DNA from: Rhabdophis nuchalis
Lineage: Eukaryota > Chordata > Lepidosauria > Squamata > Natricidae
DNA: 64,000 bases
Reading direction: 5' to 3'
Assembly: GCA_039707465.1 (NCBI GenBank)
Contig: CM077645.1
Location: forward strand, 142,229,503 to 142,293,502
Below, piece after piece: positions 1 to 11,698 of this stretch. The translations under genes and the position numbers were made by a program. The notes beneath the pieces are model-generated. The model searched no databases, was not told the DNA's origin, and worked only from the letters and a program-made list of their open reading frames with translations. Numbering within the stretch: the stretch's first letter is position 1; every line of letters starts with the position of its first letter.

Positions 1-728
1 GCCCATTTTTATTTATTTTTATTGTGTAAATTGTAAGTTACCTTAACATAATTTCCTAAAAGAATCCAAAAAAGAAAGGAGTGAAATTCTAAAGTCCAAA
101 GAAATTCAGTCTTTTATGACTTCAAGAAAAGCAAAAAAATATATCATACGTGTAATCAATTCATCAAGAACAAAATGCCTGTGTTTTGAAAATGTCCTCT
201 TTCAATAAATATCAACATTTATTCCTTTATATAGACATTCCCTCTAATTTCATTAATTTCAATTTATAAGCTCAGATACAAATGAGCTTTGTATAGTCTC
301 AGTATACCCTGACATGCATCTGTTGAATACCTTGATAATTTGTTAGCATTTAAATGACATTCCATTTAATTATTTCAAGAATCTAATCTACAATTAAGAT
401 CTGAATCTGAATAAATAAACAGATAAAAACATCTTTTCAATAATATTTATGAAATACAAATGAAGAGACTCTGCCTCTTCCAAAGAGCTTAAAAAGTTTT
501 AAATAAATAACATTTCCAGAATATGCCAGAGAATATTGTATATCTAAGATTCCAACTGAAGTATATTACTGCACAGTGTGGACTTCAAACAAATCATTTG
601 TAAACTGGATTTAATAAAGAAGCTTTAATATAGAAAACCAACGTCCCTCCATTAAAAGTAGTAGTCTTTTCCCTTATTTTCTATAATGATTTACTCTTGT
701 GATGATGCCATGATGCTGTGAGTTTGAC
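1..728. other. AT-rich unique sequence, no feature seen
   Basis: AT-rich sequence with no convincing coding frame and no repeat I recognise. It ends at the TTTA microsatellite that tails the first L2-type LINE. Confidence 0.5.
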
Positions 729-752
729 ATTTATTTATTTATTTATTTATTC
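729..752. repeat. (TTTA)n microsatellite, LINE tail
   Basis: Five to six TTTA units directly abutting the 3' end of the minus-strand L2-type LINE, read as the A-rich tail (AAAT on the minus strand). The same arrangement recurs at 11044-11172. Confidence 0.85.
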
Positions 753-1608
753 ATTATTTTAATTTATAAACTGCACCCTCTCCCCAAAGGGACTCGGGGC
801 GGTGCACAGGAAATTAAAAAGCATATAAACATAACAATTATAAATATTTAAAACCCAATTAAATAAACACCCTGCGCTAAAATCTTTAAATCCTTAAAAC
901 TATTTCCCTTTAAAATCCTGATTAAAACAATTTAAACTTCAGACTGAAGGCTGGCGAGGTAGATTAGGCCAAGCCGGCCTGATGGAAGAAATAGGTCTTT
1001 AACTTTTGGTGGAAGGAGCGGAGGTCCGTAGTTGTTCTGAGTTCGGGGGGTAGGTTGTTCCAGAGGGTTGGGCCCGACACAGAGAAGGCCCTTCCCCTGG
1101 GCGTCACCCGCTGGCATTGCCTAGTGGACGGCACCCAGAGAAGTCCCTCTCTGTGGGAGCGAATTGGTCAAAGGAATGTATGGGGCAGGATACGATCCCA
1201 CAGATAACTAGGTCCCGTGCCAAGGAGTGCTTTAAAGATGGTAATCAGCACCTTGAAGCACACCCGAGAGGCCACAGGCAGCCAGTGCAGCTCGCGCAGG
1301 AGCGGTGTCACGTGGGAATACCTAGAGGCTCCCAAAATTGCCCGCGCGGCCGCATTCTGGACTAGCTGTAGTCTTCGGGTGCACCTCAAGGGAAGCCCCA
1401 TGTAGAGAGCATTACAGCAGTCTAGACGGGATGTCACAAGCGCATGAGTGACTGTGCGAAGGGCGCCCCGGTCCACTAGGGGATGCAACTGGCATACCAG
1501 GTGAACCTGTCACATGATCTTCCATAGACAGCCGGGTATCCAGGAGGACGCCCAAGTTGCGTGCCCCATCCACGGGGGCTAGATGTTCACCCCCTATGGA
1601 CATCACTG
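753..1608 (-). mobile_element. L2-type LINE, 5'-truncated, C-terminal RT region plus 3' UTR
   Basis: Reading the minus strand, the translation carries the end of an L2/CR1-clade reverse transcriptase ORF: a LGVLLDTRLS block, then LVTSRLDCCNALYMGLPL, LQLVQNAAARAILG and LLRELHWLPV. The 3' UTR contains the short GGGGCGGTG..CACC-type inverted repeat near 785-805 and then the AAAT tail. The frame is broken: the block near 1500 is shortened between DHVTG and the HPLVDRGALRTV segment, and the WNDLPPELR end (about 950-1100) is in another frame. It is a dead 5'-truncated copy. Closely related copies lie at 11173-11698, 14886-17715 and 26965-27745. L2 versus another Jockey-superfamily clade is family knowledge, not proven here. 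Confidence 0.85.
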
Positions 1609-2453
1609 GTTTATATGGAATCCCTAAGGAGAACTAAAGAGGATATTTGTTCATGCAAACTCATGTCCAGAGGCTGACTTTAATTTTTCACACAAGCAGT
1701 AGCTACTTACAATGGCTGTCCAAGCTGTCATTTGCAGTTGAAAATTATGTATATATTCACACACCATCAGATTGCAGTAGATTTCACTCTCCCTGAAATA
1801 GGATTTTTTTTAAAGTTATTAAATGAATTCTCTGTATTAAGAGGATTCAGCTTTCATACACTTTATTAAAAATTAATATATTAGCATTTTAGAAAAGTGC
1901 CATACATAAATATGTTTACTATATTCATTTCTTTCTTTTTTTTATGAAATAGAACCATTGGATTTTGTTCAAAAATCTTCACCTCTTTGATTTGATAAAA
2001 TACATAGCAAATCATAGATAAAAGTGACTGATTAGCATCAACTGAAGAAAATTATTTTCACATCACAGCATCTTTTCACAAAGCATCAATCTTGTTTAAT
2101 ATCTTATGGGTATATATGCTATATTAGGAAAAAATTAAGGAAAGAGAATGAAGAAACAGTGTGTGTATGTGTGTGTGTAATAGCCGAAGCAGAAAATATA
2201 AACACTAAAGGATGAGTTTCATATATGCACTGAAGGTGCATTCTAATTTTTTTAAAGAAAATTTCCAGAGAAATGCCTTTCTATTCATAGACCTGCACAA
2301 ATATTTTTCTCCACTGATCAAGTCATATTTAAATAGGATTTTCAAGTGTGTTTGTTCTTAACATTCACATTAGATAAACACATATTAATTTCAAAATTAT
2401 TTCCACATCACAGATATGGTCAAGAATTCAGAATACTGTATCTCTTGGTCAGT
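1609..2453. other. AT-rich sequence, no gene
   Basis: No recognisable repeat or coding frame apart from a short interrupted (GT)n at about 2159-2178. Confidence 0.5.
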
Positions 2454-2715
2454 GGCGCGATTCAAACATTTTTACTACTGGTTCTTTGGGTGTGGCTTTG
2501 TGGGCAGCGCTTTGTGAGTGTGGCAAGGGAAGGATTCTCATTCCCTCCCCATCCTACTAACCTGCTTTCCAGCTCTGTTCTCCTGTCAGAGCAATAAAAG
2601 AAGATCAGCTGGGAGGCAGCAGGGGCGGGGCCAGCCTATTTGTCAGTTCTCCAAACTACTCAAAATTTCTGCTACCGGTTGTCCAGAACTGGCCCAAACT
2701 GGCTGAATACCATCT
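2454..2715. mobile_element. degenerate non-autonomous hAT-type element
   Basis: Begins CAGTGGCGCGATTCAA and ends near GCTGAATACCATC, related to the CAGTGGTGGGATTCA terminal inverted repeats of the better copies at 5611-5928 and 29921-30314. Interior GTGTGGCTTTGTGGGC matches the usual body of these elements. No clean 8-bp target duplication is visible, so the boundaries are approximate. No coding capacity. Confidence 0.55.
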
Positions 2716-4728
2716 CTTCTACTAGTACCAAAGATAAATCCAGATTCCCAAACTATTTAAATGTAGAGTATATTTTGCAATCCATTCCAAAGCACAATCC
2801 TATCAAAATTATGAACTGGTTTCAGTGGAAAAATATCTGATAAACCAAAATCCATAAATTTAGACTTTGGTTAACCATATCAGCATGGCTTGTTTTATAA
2901 CTGACATTCTTACTGAATTTTGGAAACTGGACTGAGAACCTAGTTAAAATATGTGACATGACAGGAGTCGTTTTTGTAACTGTTCAGATTTATACCCTGC
3001 TTTTTCCTTCAGGAATTCAATGAGGTTACGTGGCTATCTCCTTCATTTTATTTGCACAAACAAAACCTATGAGGTGTCATAATATGTGAACCTTGAGCAC
3101 AATATGTGAACCAGATCAATGTATTTTCCATATTTTCTTCTCTTGGTATTTTTCTTTGAATGGCTTCAATGACCTCATCCAGACTGCAAATAGTATAAAT
3201 AATATATTGTTAAATAGTATATTGTTTTTTCTGTTAGGACCAGGAAAACATATTTAATTTAAAATAGGGAGAAATTTTGCCACGGACCTATAATATCAAG
3301 ACAAAATTTGTGAAGAATTCTGAAATTTTTGTCAGTATGCTGATAAGATGGCTTGCAGAGACAAATGGTTAAGGAAAAGGTTGAGAAGCATCTGTTGAAA
3401 ATGTTTTGGTATATTGTGTCTTGACTTGATAAAGGAGGCTGAAATGGTTCATTTCCACTCTAATGATTCTATGAAACAGCTAAATCAGTTATAGGAGTAG
3501 CATTCTGTGGGAAATGTAATATCCACACTATTATCAACAGTTCATTGGTCTGTAAAGAGATTTTCCATTAACTGTTATTACTGAAGATTAATTGTGGACA
3601 TGTACACAGCTACTTTCCAGCTACTTAAAGAAATGACTTGTGAATCAGAAGAAAATGGGTCTTGTTAATTTTTTTCTTTCTTTTTAAGAAAGTTAAACAT
3701 CAATTTTGGGGAAGAAAAATGCCCCCTTTGCTTAGTTTAGAAACAGTCCACATATCCCTCCCCACCTTAAACAAGCACCACAGTTACCGTAATAATGTGA
3801 TAAGACACCAATAAGCTTATTTGCCTATACAGAACTATCACTTACCATAAGAATAGTCCTGTCTACAGTATTCTAAGACCCATTGTGAAACTATCTTTTT
3901 ATATCCATTTACATTACTTCCACATTCTCACATTCAACTGCATTGAATGCAATCATGAAGCTGATTGTGGCTTGTGTTAGCCATTTTCCCAGTTGTGTTT
4001 TGTTATCTTCCATCTGCCATGATACAGAAACAGAGGAAACTGCACTAAGGTATAGCTCAGCTCCCACTAACATTCCCACTCAAGGATCCGAAAAACTGTT
4101 GGTCTAGATTTTTGTAGTTGAGCATCTTTTATGTATGTTTGGACTCCATTCTCAGATTTTTTTGTTAACATGGCCAAAGAGTCACAACAACCATATATCA
4201 GAATAGCATCATGTTTACTTCCCAAGCCTTGACAAAATCTTACATAGAGAAGTGGATAGTCTGCTGATCAGATCTTGAAGCAAAGCTATAGCTCTCTTTT
4301 TTTCTAGATCCAAATGCTGATTCCTATCATGTTTGCGAGTTTGAAGGTCTTGTGTTTGCTTCCATGGAACTTCGTATTTGTCTAATTCTTTTTGCCTGTC
4401 TAAATGAAAGAAGACATTCACTTCTCACTTGATTCGTTTGAAAAGAAATCATGTTTCCTCTCATCTACAAAGTGCAAATAGAGGCCATCACCAGAGACTT
4501 AATGTTTGACCCATTACGCTTTGTTATTTTTAGCTAGAGTGCACATTTCTGACACACCTCATATCACACATAAAATCAGTGTCTGCCTGGTGGAAGAAGC
4601 TCTGTTAAAAATCATTACAGGACACCACTATCTGGCAGATTATTTTTATAGCATTTCATTCCATGGTCTTCTGCCGGAGGAAAAAATCTTTGGGGGAAAA
4701 AGACAGCTCTGTGGATTTGTTATATATC
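2716..4728. other. AT-rich sequence, no gene
   Basis: About 2 kb without recognisable repeat or coding frame. A short duplicated phrase (AATATGTGAACC, twice around 3083-3114) is the only internal structure seen. Confidence 0.5.
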
Positions 4729-4736
4729 CTTTAAAA

Positions 4737-4872
4737 CAGAGGTCTCCAACCTTTGCAACTTTAAGTCTGAAGGACTTCAGTTCCCAGAATTCTCCAGCCA
4801 GCTTTGCTCCCAGACTTCAGTCTGGGAACTGAAGTCCTTCAGACTTAAAGTTGCAAAGGTTGGGGACCCCTG
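4737..4872. mobile_element. hairpin hAT MITE, copy 1 (CTTTAAAA target duplication)
   Basis: A 136-bp near-palindrome: the left arm runs from CAGAGGTCTCCAACC and the right arm ends GGGGACCCCTG. The arms pair almost throughout, with the centre near 4805. It is flanked by a perfect 8-bp direct repeat, CTTTAAAA, at 4729-4736 and 4873-4880. Terminal CAG(G)GGT and an 8-bp duplication are the signature of hAT-superfamily elements. No coding capacity, so it depends on a transposase supplied in trans. Same subfamily as 55936-56070. Confidence 0.9.
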
Positions 4873-4880
4873 CTTTAAAA

Positions 4881-5507
4881 CAACCCTGCTTATTTGCAAA
4901 TGATGAAAAGGAATTATAGGGTTATTGTAACCAGTTGAGGCAATTCAAGCTCCATAACAACTTCAACTTAAGCAATTTATAAGAACCAGATGGTGCAGCT
5001 TTGGCGGCTATGAAAAACTGAGGGAGAAAGTCAGTGATGCAAAATTCATCTCAAGCCAAAAATGTGTTCTGTGGCCTTAGGCAAACCACAGTTCTTTCCC
5101 TGATTCATATGCATCAATATTGCTACCTAACTATGGGGTTGAACAATCAGTGAAAATACATGCAAAATTTTCTAGAAATACAACATTATTTACTAGTATA
5201 TAACAAATTAAAAGCAAATTTGGTGGAAACAAAAAGCTACCATTTGTGCATTTTGGTGGGACTTAGTTGGTGGAACAAAGATGCAAAATGGCTAAGAGCA
5301 TATTTTTATGTGGCTGGACACCAGTGATTAATTTCATGGCTTCAGGTAGGATATGTTTTGTTGCTTCTTTAATAGTACTAGACCGATTTTTAGGCATATA
5401 CATTTTCTGTCTTGATATGATTAAACAACATAAAAAACAACATATGATCAGGAAGAACTCAAACTGTTCCCCAAAGAAGATGGGGAACAGAAGTAGCTCT
5501 AAACCAG
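4881..5507. other. unique sequence, no gene
   Basis: No recognisable repeat. Overlapping short frames on both strands near 5263-5575 have no familiar motif and are probably chance. Confidence 0.45.
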
Positions 5508-5570
5508 TGTTTCTCAACCTTGGCTTTTTAAAGATGTGCAGACTTCAACTCCCAAAAGTTCCCCAACTAC
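5508..5570. mobile_element. single-arm relic of hairpin hAT MITE
   Basis: CCAGTGTTTCTCAACCTTGG followed by GACTTCAACTCCCAAAA matches one arm of the hairpin MITE at 30762-30896. The partner arm is absent, so this is a decayed or deleted copy. Confidence 0.6.
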
Positions 5571-5610
5571 TATAGGTTACATTGCATTTTAACATTGTAA
5601 TGCTATGTAT

Positions 5611-5928
5611 CAGTGGTGGTTTTCAGATCCCTTTCCAACTGATACAGTTGGAACATGCCCGGCATCGCCCACACAAACGTGTGTGGCATGTGCATGCATT
5701 GTAGCTGCCAGCGACACTTCTGTAAGTCTCCACAATGCTCCAGCTGCTCGGCAGAGCGTCGCGCAAGTGCTCTACGTGCCATGTGCATGCACGGAAGTGC
5801 AGAAAGACAGGTAAGGAGCTCAGGCGGGCAACTGGGCCCTCTGGAGCACTGTACCGGAACGGTATCTGGTGCTCCAGGCAGGCTCCAGTATGCCCCTACA
5901 GGGGTGTACCACCTGCAACCCACCACTG
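5611..5928. mobile_element. non-autonomous hAT-type element, 318 bp
   Basis: Terminal repeats CAGTGGTGG (left) and CCACCACTG (right) with flanking 8-bp repeats CTATGTAT (5603-5610) and CTATGTAA (5929-5936), 7 of 8 identical. The GC-rich interior (CATGCCCGGCATCGCCC, CGCGCAAGTGC) contrasts with the AT-rich surroundings. No transposase frame is present, and the short open frames inside are shadows. Confidence 0.75.
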
Positions 5929-6204
5929 CTATGTAAGCTATTTATAATACTGTATATTAATTATACAGTATTATTAATTCTTGGCCTGTGCTGATCTTCA
6001 ATTCCATAATCACCAGCCACTATTACCAAATACTCTCCAGGCTGGAAATCGTAGGAATGCAAATCCAACTTGAGAACACATTTGGCTATACTTGAACTAC
6101 ACATTACAGGTAGTCCTTGGGTTACAACCACTCATTTGGCAACCAACCATTCAACATTATGATGCTGCCAAACAAGGGGGACTTATAACTGCAAAGTTGT
6201 TGGC

Positions 6205-6521
6205 TGTCAGATCCCAGATATTTCTACAGGGACACTGGCATTTTGGTGGGAGGAAGGGGGGAGGAATGGAGTGGTCTGTATATGACATTTTTGTTTCCTG
6301 CATTACTGTGTTAATCTCTATATGAAGTTTCTGTTTCCCTGCAATGATGTAATGTGGGAAGGGTTTGGTTAGCATTGCTTTAAATAGCTGGTTTTAAGTG
6401 AGAAGCTTCAGTTCTTGCCTAGATTTCTTATCACAAACCTTTCAATAAAAGCTCATTTTGGAACACCTGCATTTTCAAGAGTCCTGATTTCTTGGGAAGA
6501 TTGGAGAGGCAAGACCTTACA
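6205..6521 (+). mobile_element. solo LTR, 317 bp (TTGGC target duplication)
   Basis: Starts TGTCAG and ends TTACA, flanked by a perfect 5-bp repeat TTGGC at 6200-6204 and 6522-6526. Inside are a TATA-like TTTAAATAG near 6380 and a polyadenylation signal AATAAA near 6443, in the order expected for U3-R-U5 on the plus strand. No internal retroelement sequence follows, so it is a solo LTR left by LTR-LTR recombination. Endogenous retrovirus versus Gypsy origin cannot be decided from the LTR alone. Confidence 0.75.
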
Positions 6522-6716
6522 TTGGCTATTGCTGTGCCAGAGCAGTCATGTGAGCATGCTCTGGGTGTTTAGTGCCCAGCTTGCAATTATATTTTAGTGA
6601 GCCATGGTCATGTGATCATGATTTCCAACATTTCCTGCCAGCATTCCAAAAGCAAAGTCAATGGGGAAGCCAACAGGAAGTTAGAAATTGTTCCTGCTTC
6701 TTTTATGCCCATAATG

Positions 6717-6851
6717 CAGGGGTGTCCAAACTTGGGAACTTTAAGACTTGTGGACTTCAACTCCCAGAATTCCCCAGCCAGCTATGCTGGCTGGGGAATT
6801 CTGGGAGTTGAAGTCCACAAGTCTTAAAGTTCCCAAGTTTGGACACCCCTG
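6717..6851. mobile_element. hairpin hAT MITE, copy 2 (CCATAATG target duplication)
   Basis: 135-bp almost perfect palindrome, left end CAGGGGTGTCCAAACTTGGG, right end its reverse complement, centre CCAGCTATGCTGG. Flanked by perfect 8-bp repeats CCATAATG (6709-6716 and 6852-6859). It belongs to a second arm-sequence subfamily distinct from 4737-4872 but shares the inner GGACTTCAACTCCCAGAATT block. Confidence 0.92.
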
Positions 6852-7132
6852 CCATAATGTTTACCTACAGCACTTCCCTGCCTACTGTGGCACCTGCATC
6901 CCACCTCCTGTGCTTTATATCATATGGCACACGACTCCCTTATAGCTCTCACCTACCAGACTGCCATTTCCACCTCCTCCCTGTTAACAGTCTGTGTAAC
7001 TTGGGGTTATGAGGTCAACAGGGACTGCTGGGATTGCTGTGTGAGGTCATCATGTAACATTGCACTTTATAAATGTACCCTTAGAGATGGAAACTCCAAT
7101 CTCATTTGCTGTCATAATCCAAGGACTACCTG

Positions 7133-9280
7133 CAAAAGTCACTATTTCGCAGTACAGCTTTCCCATCAGAGTTGTTTTGGGGAGATGAGAAATCTTCACG
7201 TAAATTAGCTACTCAAGGTACGGTAAAATATAAAAGGATCAAATAAATAATATGCCTTTTAGTTCTCCATTGAAGTTGGTGTGTGTGTGTGTGTAATTAG
7301 AAGTTAAAGCAGCCATTTAGCTCAAATCTGAAATACACTCATAAACCAAACTGAGGCCTCATATCAGTTCACTGGCAAAAAAATTGCCATACTGATCCTT
7401 TCTTTTTCCTGAAGAATGCAGATATTATTGACCTCAGAGTCCCTATGTGGCAGACAGAAGCATGGGGAGAGATTTCCTGCAAAAATGCAATATATTTGGA
7501 CATTAGCCAAGAGTGAGAATCCCTTCCAAATTGACTACTTTTTCTTCTGAAGAGAGGGGGGTAATTAACAGGTGTTTTTAAAGGAACGTTCATTTAGGCT
7601 TATACAGTATTTGAATGGCAAGTATACATGTTAACAAATGTCTTGGGGTATGGAGTAAGCACTATCTTCTCATCACTACCTCATAAATAGAAGGTCCAGA
7701 TCCCTGAGAAGAAAAAAGCAATTCAGGAAAACCATTTTATCACACATATGTACTACACCTACCATAGCTACCCGCTGAGCTCATAGCAGGAGGTTTAAAG
7801 TTTAATTTGATTTAAATTCGGACAAAAAAGCTCCTCTCCCCAACTGGGTTTCATTCAATTTCTTCCCTATTCAAGTTTTGTTTGCCGTCTTGCTGAGACA
7901 CCATAAAGCTTCAGTGAGGTGTTGCTACTGGCAAACCTAGAAACCTATTGGAAGCTTTAAAAAAGAAAGGGAGACATCTCTGCTTGCTTTGCCCAGGAGT
8001 AAAATTATTTAGACACCCACAAGTTACCCCGAGCAGCACCATCTGACTGTGATGTTAATGAGATGAATGAAAGCCCCACTGGGAGCAGTAATAATAATTA
8101 CAGGGTGGAGAGCTTGTCTTTTCTAGGACCTTCACTTCAGGCTTTAAAGCTGCTGCTTTAAAACTGGATGCGGGTGGCAGTGATTTTGTAAGTCTGCTTA
8201 CAAATGTTAATTAAACATTTCTTTGGAATTTCGCCCTCTATTAATAGGTCAGGTAAATAGGGAATTGCAATGACAGGCACAAATCATTGTTAGCCCTACT
8301 CCTGGGAGAAATATAATTTATTCCTTTCCAAATCCTTAGCCATCCAAAAACATACTTACTGTTCCGGCATATGCATTTATTAAACTGATGCTGCAGTGAG
8401 CAAAGCACAGGGGCATTTGGTGTTATCATCAACATTTAAATATTTATAAATCAATAGAAACAAAGATCTATCTTTGTGTTTTGTTCTCAGAAGTTTCACA
8501 TGTCAAATCACAAATTGATGTCTTTTGTCCTGGACTTTTTTTTCACAAAAAGGTTTCCTGGACCCTAAATATAAATATCAGATTTAAACAAAAAGTAGCT
8601 AATCTTTTATAGAATTTTTAATTCTAAATTGTTGCTTCAGAATTTCAAAGCTGGTACAATGATTCTTCTTTGCCCTTTTTCTCAGACTTTTCCCTTCTCA
8701 GCCTTTCCAGAATCTGCACAAGAGATGTTTCAACTACTTCCTTCTCATCTCTCCCTCTTTAAGCATAGAGCAGAACACAAGCCTTTTATTCTCTAAATAA
8801 ACCTGTGATGAAAATTAAATTGAGATATATTGATCTAATTCATAAATTCTTCTAGGGTAACACCCAACCGTGCAAGATAGATATGTTTATAGGTTTATAA
8901 AACATGGAGTAAAAACTGAAGAAAACCTAATTCTAATTTATATAGCTGTCTAGCCAAATATTCTTAATGCCCTTGTAGCAATACCAATAATATTTGCCCA
9001 GATTCTGATTTTTTTATCAAGCATCTTCTTGCAACTTAATTCATCTACCCATTATTTCCCCAGTTTAGCATCATTCTGAGGCATTTGGTGGCACTGAAAT
9101 GATAGACTTCCACTGATCACTACTGAGGAGCACACTGCTATTAACATCGAGAGCAGATTCCACCAAAAGAGAGAAGACATCGTAAAATAAATTTTATCAG
9201 CATTTCTCAAACCTCAGGCCAGTTTTCATGGAGAATCAGCTGCTTCTGTGCCAAATTTGGACCCCTTTTCTGCCACATGA
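7133..9280. other. unique sequence; possible conserved non-coding block at 8000-8340
   Basis: No gene or recognisable transposon. A short (GT)n lies at 7279-7295. The 8000-8340 stretch is less AT-rich, free of recognisable repeats and keeps homeobox-like TAATTA words (CAGTAATAATAATTACAGG, TTAATTAAACATTT). It is the kind of sequence that often proves conserved, but nothing here shows that directly. Confidence 0.35.
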
Positions 9281-9288
9281 CCTTAGAG

Positions 9289-9684
9289 CCATGATGGCGA
9301 ACCTATGGCATGCATGCTAGAGATGGCACACAGAGCCATCTCTCCGGGCATGCAAGCCATCGCCTGTTGCTCTTCTGGATTCTAGTGCACCAGTCATCTG
9401 GTCTTCATGCCCAGAAACCAGAAGAGCAGCTACCCGATGTGTATGCGTGTGCTGGGAAGATGATCTTTTGGTTTCCAGCACACACATGAATGTCGATCAC
9501 CTGGTCTTCCGGTTTCTGGCATGCTTGTGTGAAAACCAACTGGCTGGTGTGCATGCATGCACAAGAATCTGGAAGATAATCTTTCTAGTGTGCATATGCG
9601 TACTGGGTGACTTCTCTTCTGGTTGCTGGCATGCATGTGCACTCCTGTTTCAGCACTTGGTGCCGAAAGGTTTTGCTAACACTG
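9289..9684. mobile_element. non-autonomous hAT-type element, 396 bp (CCTTAGAG duplication)
   Basis: Starts CCATGATGGCGAACC and ends GCTAACACTG, with perfect 8-bp repeats CCTTAGAG at 9281-9288 and 9685-9692. The interior contains several imperfect copies of a roughly 60-bp unit built on TGGTTTCTGGCATGC and GATCACCTGGTCTT phrases, on both strands. It is the same family as 18687-19630. No transposase frame. Confidence 0.8.
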
Positions 9685-9763
9685 CCTTAGAGTGTTTCTT
9701 GAAAGTCTAAAGGGTTGATTAGATTCCAAATTCTGTTCAGATGCATTCAGAAGGAAATTCTGA

Positions 9764-9764
<1 letters not shown>

Positions 9765-9801
<37 letters not shown>
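9765..9801. repeat. (TG)n microsatellite
   Basis: About 18 TG dinucleotides. Confidence 0.95.
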
Positions 9802-9802
<1 letters not shown>

Positions 9803-10083
9803 CCCAACAATCTCACATTCAATAGAACTGCTTAGAAAAGCAATTCCCCTCACCCAAAGAATGGGAAGAGAGAGAAATCATTAGTATACGCTGAAGTTAT
9901 TTCAGATCAGGGTGAGCCAGTGATGTAAGACACCTCCAATCAGAATTTATGCCAGCTTGAAATCAGATTGCATGACTTCAATTCATTTAGAATGCTGAGC
10001 ATATTTGTAGGGGAGAGAGGTGTTAGTTGGCAAAGTTGCTTGCTTGCTGCTACTTACAATACTGTATCCTATAGACAATGCTA

Positions 10084-10405
10084 GAGGTCGTCCTTGACCT
10101 AGGACCATAATTCAGCCCCAAATTTCTGTGGCTAAACAAGAAAGTTGTTAAATGAGTTTTGCCCCATTTTATGACATATTTTGCCCCAACGGTTGAGTGA
10201 ATCGCTGCAGTTGTTAAGCAAATTGTGCAATTTGGCTTCCCCCATTGGCTTTGCTTGTCAGACATGGCTGGGAAGGTTACACATTAACCAGGGACGGTGT
10301 CATACATATATGCTAGTAATGCCCGAATTTTGATCATAGGGATGCTGCAACACTCATAAAATCATTTTTAGTGCAATCATAACTTCAAACCATTACTAAG
10401 TCAAA
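10084..10405. mobile_element. decayed terminal-inverted-repeat element (GGTCGTCCTTGACC family)
   Basis: GTCGTCCTTGACCTAGGAC, GAGTTTTGCCCCATTTTATG, GCTTCCCCCATTGGCTTTGC and GATGCTGCAAC occur in the order seen, reversed, in the copy at 34530-34905. It is the same non-coding family as the host element at 6108-7132. The right end has decayed and the limits are approximate. Confidence 0.65.
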
Positions 10406-10470
10406 CTTTCTTTTGCTTTGCTTCTTCAGCTTGAGCATTCTGTTCTCATTGCCTGATATTTAAAGCATCT

Positions 10471-10486
10471 CCCTCTCCCCCTCCCT

Positions 10487-10530
<44 letters not shown>

Positions 10531-10532
10531 TC
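10471..10532. repeat. pyrimidine tract, (CT)n
   Basis: C-rich run grading into (TC)n, about 60 bp of pure pyrimidine on the plus strand. The reading frame across it on the minus strand is an artefact of the repeat. Confidence 0.9.
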
Positions 10533-11043
10533 CAATCACTACAAACCACCAATAGTTACAGTTATAAAGGAAAAGTGCCTGTTTGCAAATATTCTGGCAT
10601 GCTGTCTTTTCACCATAGAGCATCTTATACTCAACAAAGTATGGATGGATTTACTGTTGTACTACTAGCTATCATGCCAAACTGTTATATTTTCTGATAT
10701 CTAGAAAAATGCACACCAGATACACCAAAAATGTACACAGGAGGTTTGTTCTAGGGAGGGTTTTTTGGTTACTCTAGGATCAGCAGTAGTTTAAAGAAAT
10801 TCTGATTTCTTCTCAAACCTCTCAATCCTCAGGGCCACAATGGAGGCAGAAGTGAAGGTCACCACCGGTTTGCTTCATATTGTTTTGTGATGGATTAGGA
10901 GTAAAAAGTATTATAGAAATCATGATGAAGGAAGAAAACTCAGGTCACCAGGGTTAAATTCCTTAATACTCCCCTGATGTTCAACTGTGGTAGGACTCAG
11001 AGAAATTAAGGTTCCTCCACTTCAGATCAAACCCTACAAAGAA
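10533..11043. other. unique sequence, no feature seen
   Basis: No recognisable repeat or coding frame between the pyrimidine tract and the TTTA microsatellite. Confidence 0.45.
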
Positions 11044-11172
<129 letters not shown>

Positions 11173-11698
11173 GGATTTATTGACCGCCCCCTCTCTCCAA
11201 AGAGACTCGGGGCGGTGTACAAGAATTTAAGAGCATATACATATATAACAATTATAAATAATAAAACTAAATTAAATGTTTTACCCTGTGTTAAAATATC
11301 TCGTTTAAATTTATAACGTAAAAACCCGATTAGGTAATATTTACTACAACTAGGCTGGTACGGTAGATTAGGTTAGGCCAGGCCGGCCTGCTGGAAAAGA
11401 TGGGTCTTTAATTGTTGACGGAAGGAGCGGAGGTCCGTAGTAGATCTAAGCTCGGGGGGTAGGTCATTCCAGAGGGTTGGGCCTGCCACAGAGAAGGACC
11501 TTCCCCTGGGAGCTGCCTGTTGGCATTGCCAGGAGGACGGCACCTGGAGAAGTCCCTCTCTGTGTGAGCAAATCGGTCGAAGGGATGTGTGGGGTAGGAT
11601 ACGATCACGCAGATAGCTAGGACCCGTGCCATGGAGCGCTTTAAAGATGGTAATCAACACCTTGAAGTGCACCCGAAAGGCCACAGGTAGCCAGTGCA
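11173..11698 (-). mobile_element. L2-type LINE 3' end, 5'-truncated
   Basis: On the minus strand it reads HWLPVAFRVHFKVLITIFKAL, then SYLRDRILPHTSLRP, SHREGLLQVPSS, GPTLWNDLPPELRS and LKTHLFQQAGLA, in one open frame from the truncation point at about 11698. The 3' UTR has the CGGGGCGGT inverted repeat and the AAAT tail. This is the best-preserved of the L2-type 3' ends here and lacks the catalytic RT region. Confidence 0.88.

Larger units (their letters stand above)
6108..7132. mobile_element. terminal-inverted-repeat element hosting two nested insertions
   Basis: Left end CAGGTAGTCCTTGGGTTAC and right end AATCCAAGGACTACCTG are inverted repeats. Between them lie two later insertions, a solo LTR (6205-6521) and a hairpin hAT MITE (6717-6851). 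Removing those with their duplications leaves a body of about 560 bp. Relatives lie at 10084-10405, 34530-34905, 46040-46375 and 54239-55289. TA dinucleotides flank some copies, which would fit a Tc1/mariner-type element, but this is weak. No coding frame. Confidence 0.65.

Noticed and set aside
4506..4832. 108-aa plus-strand frame as a host exon
   Set aside because: Its C-terminal third is the hairpin MITE (from 4737), and the rest has no recognisable domain.
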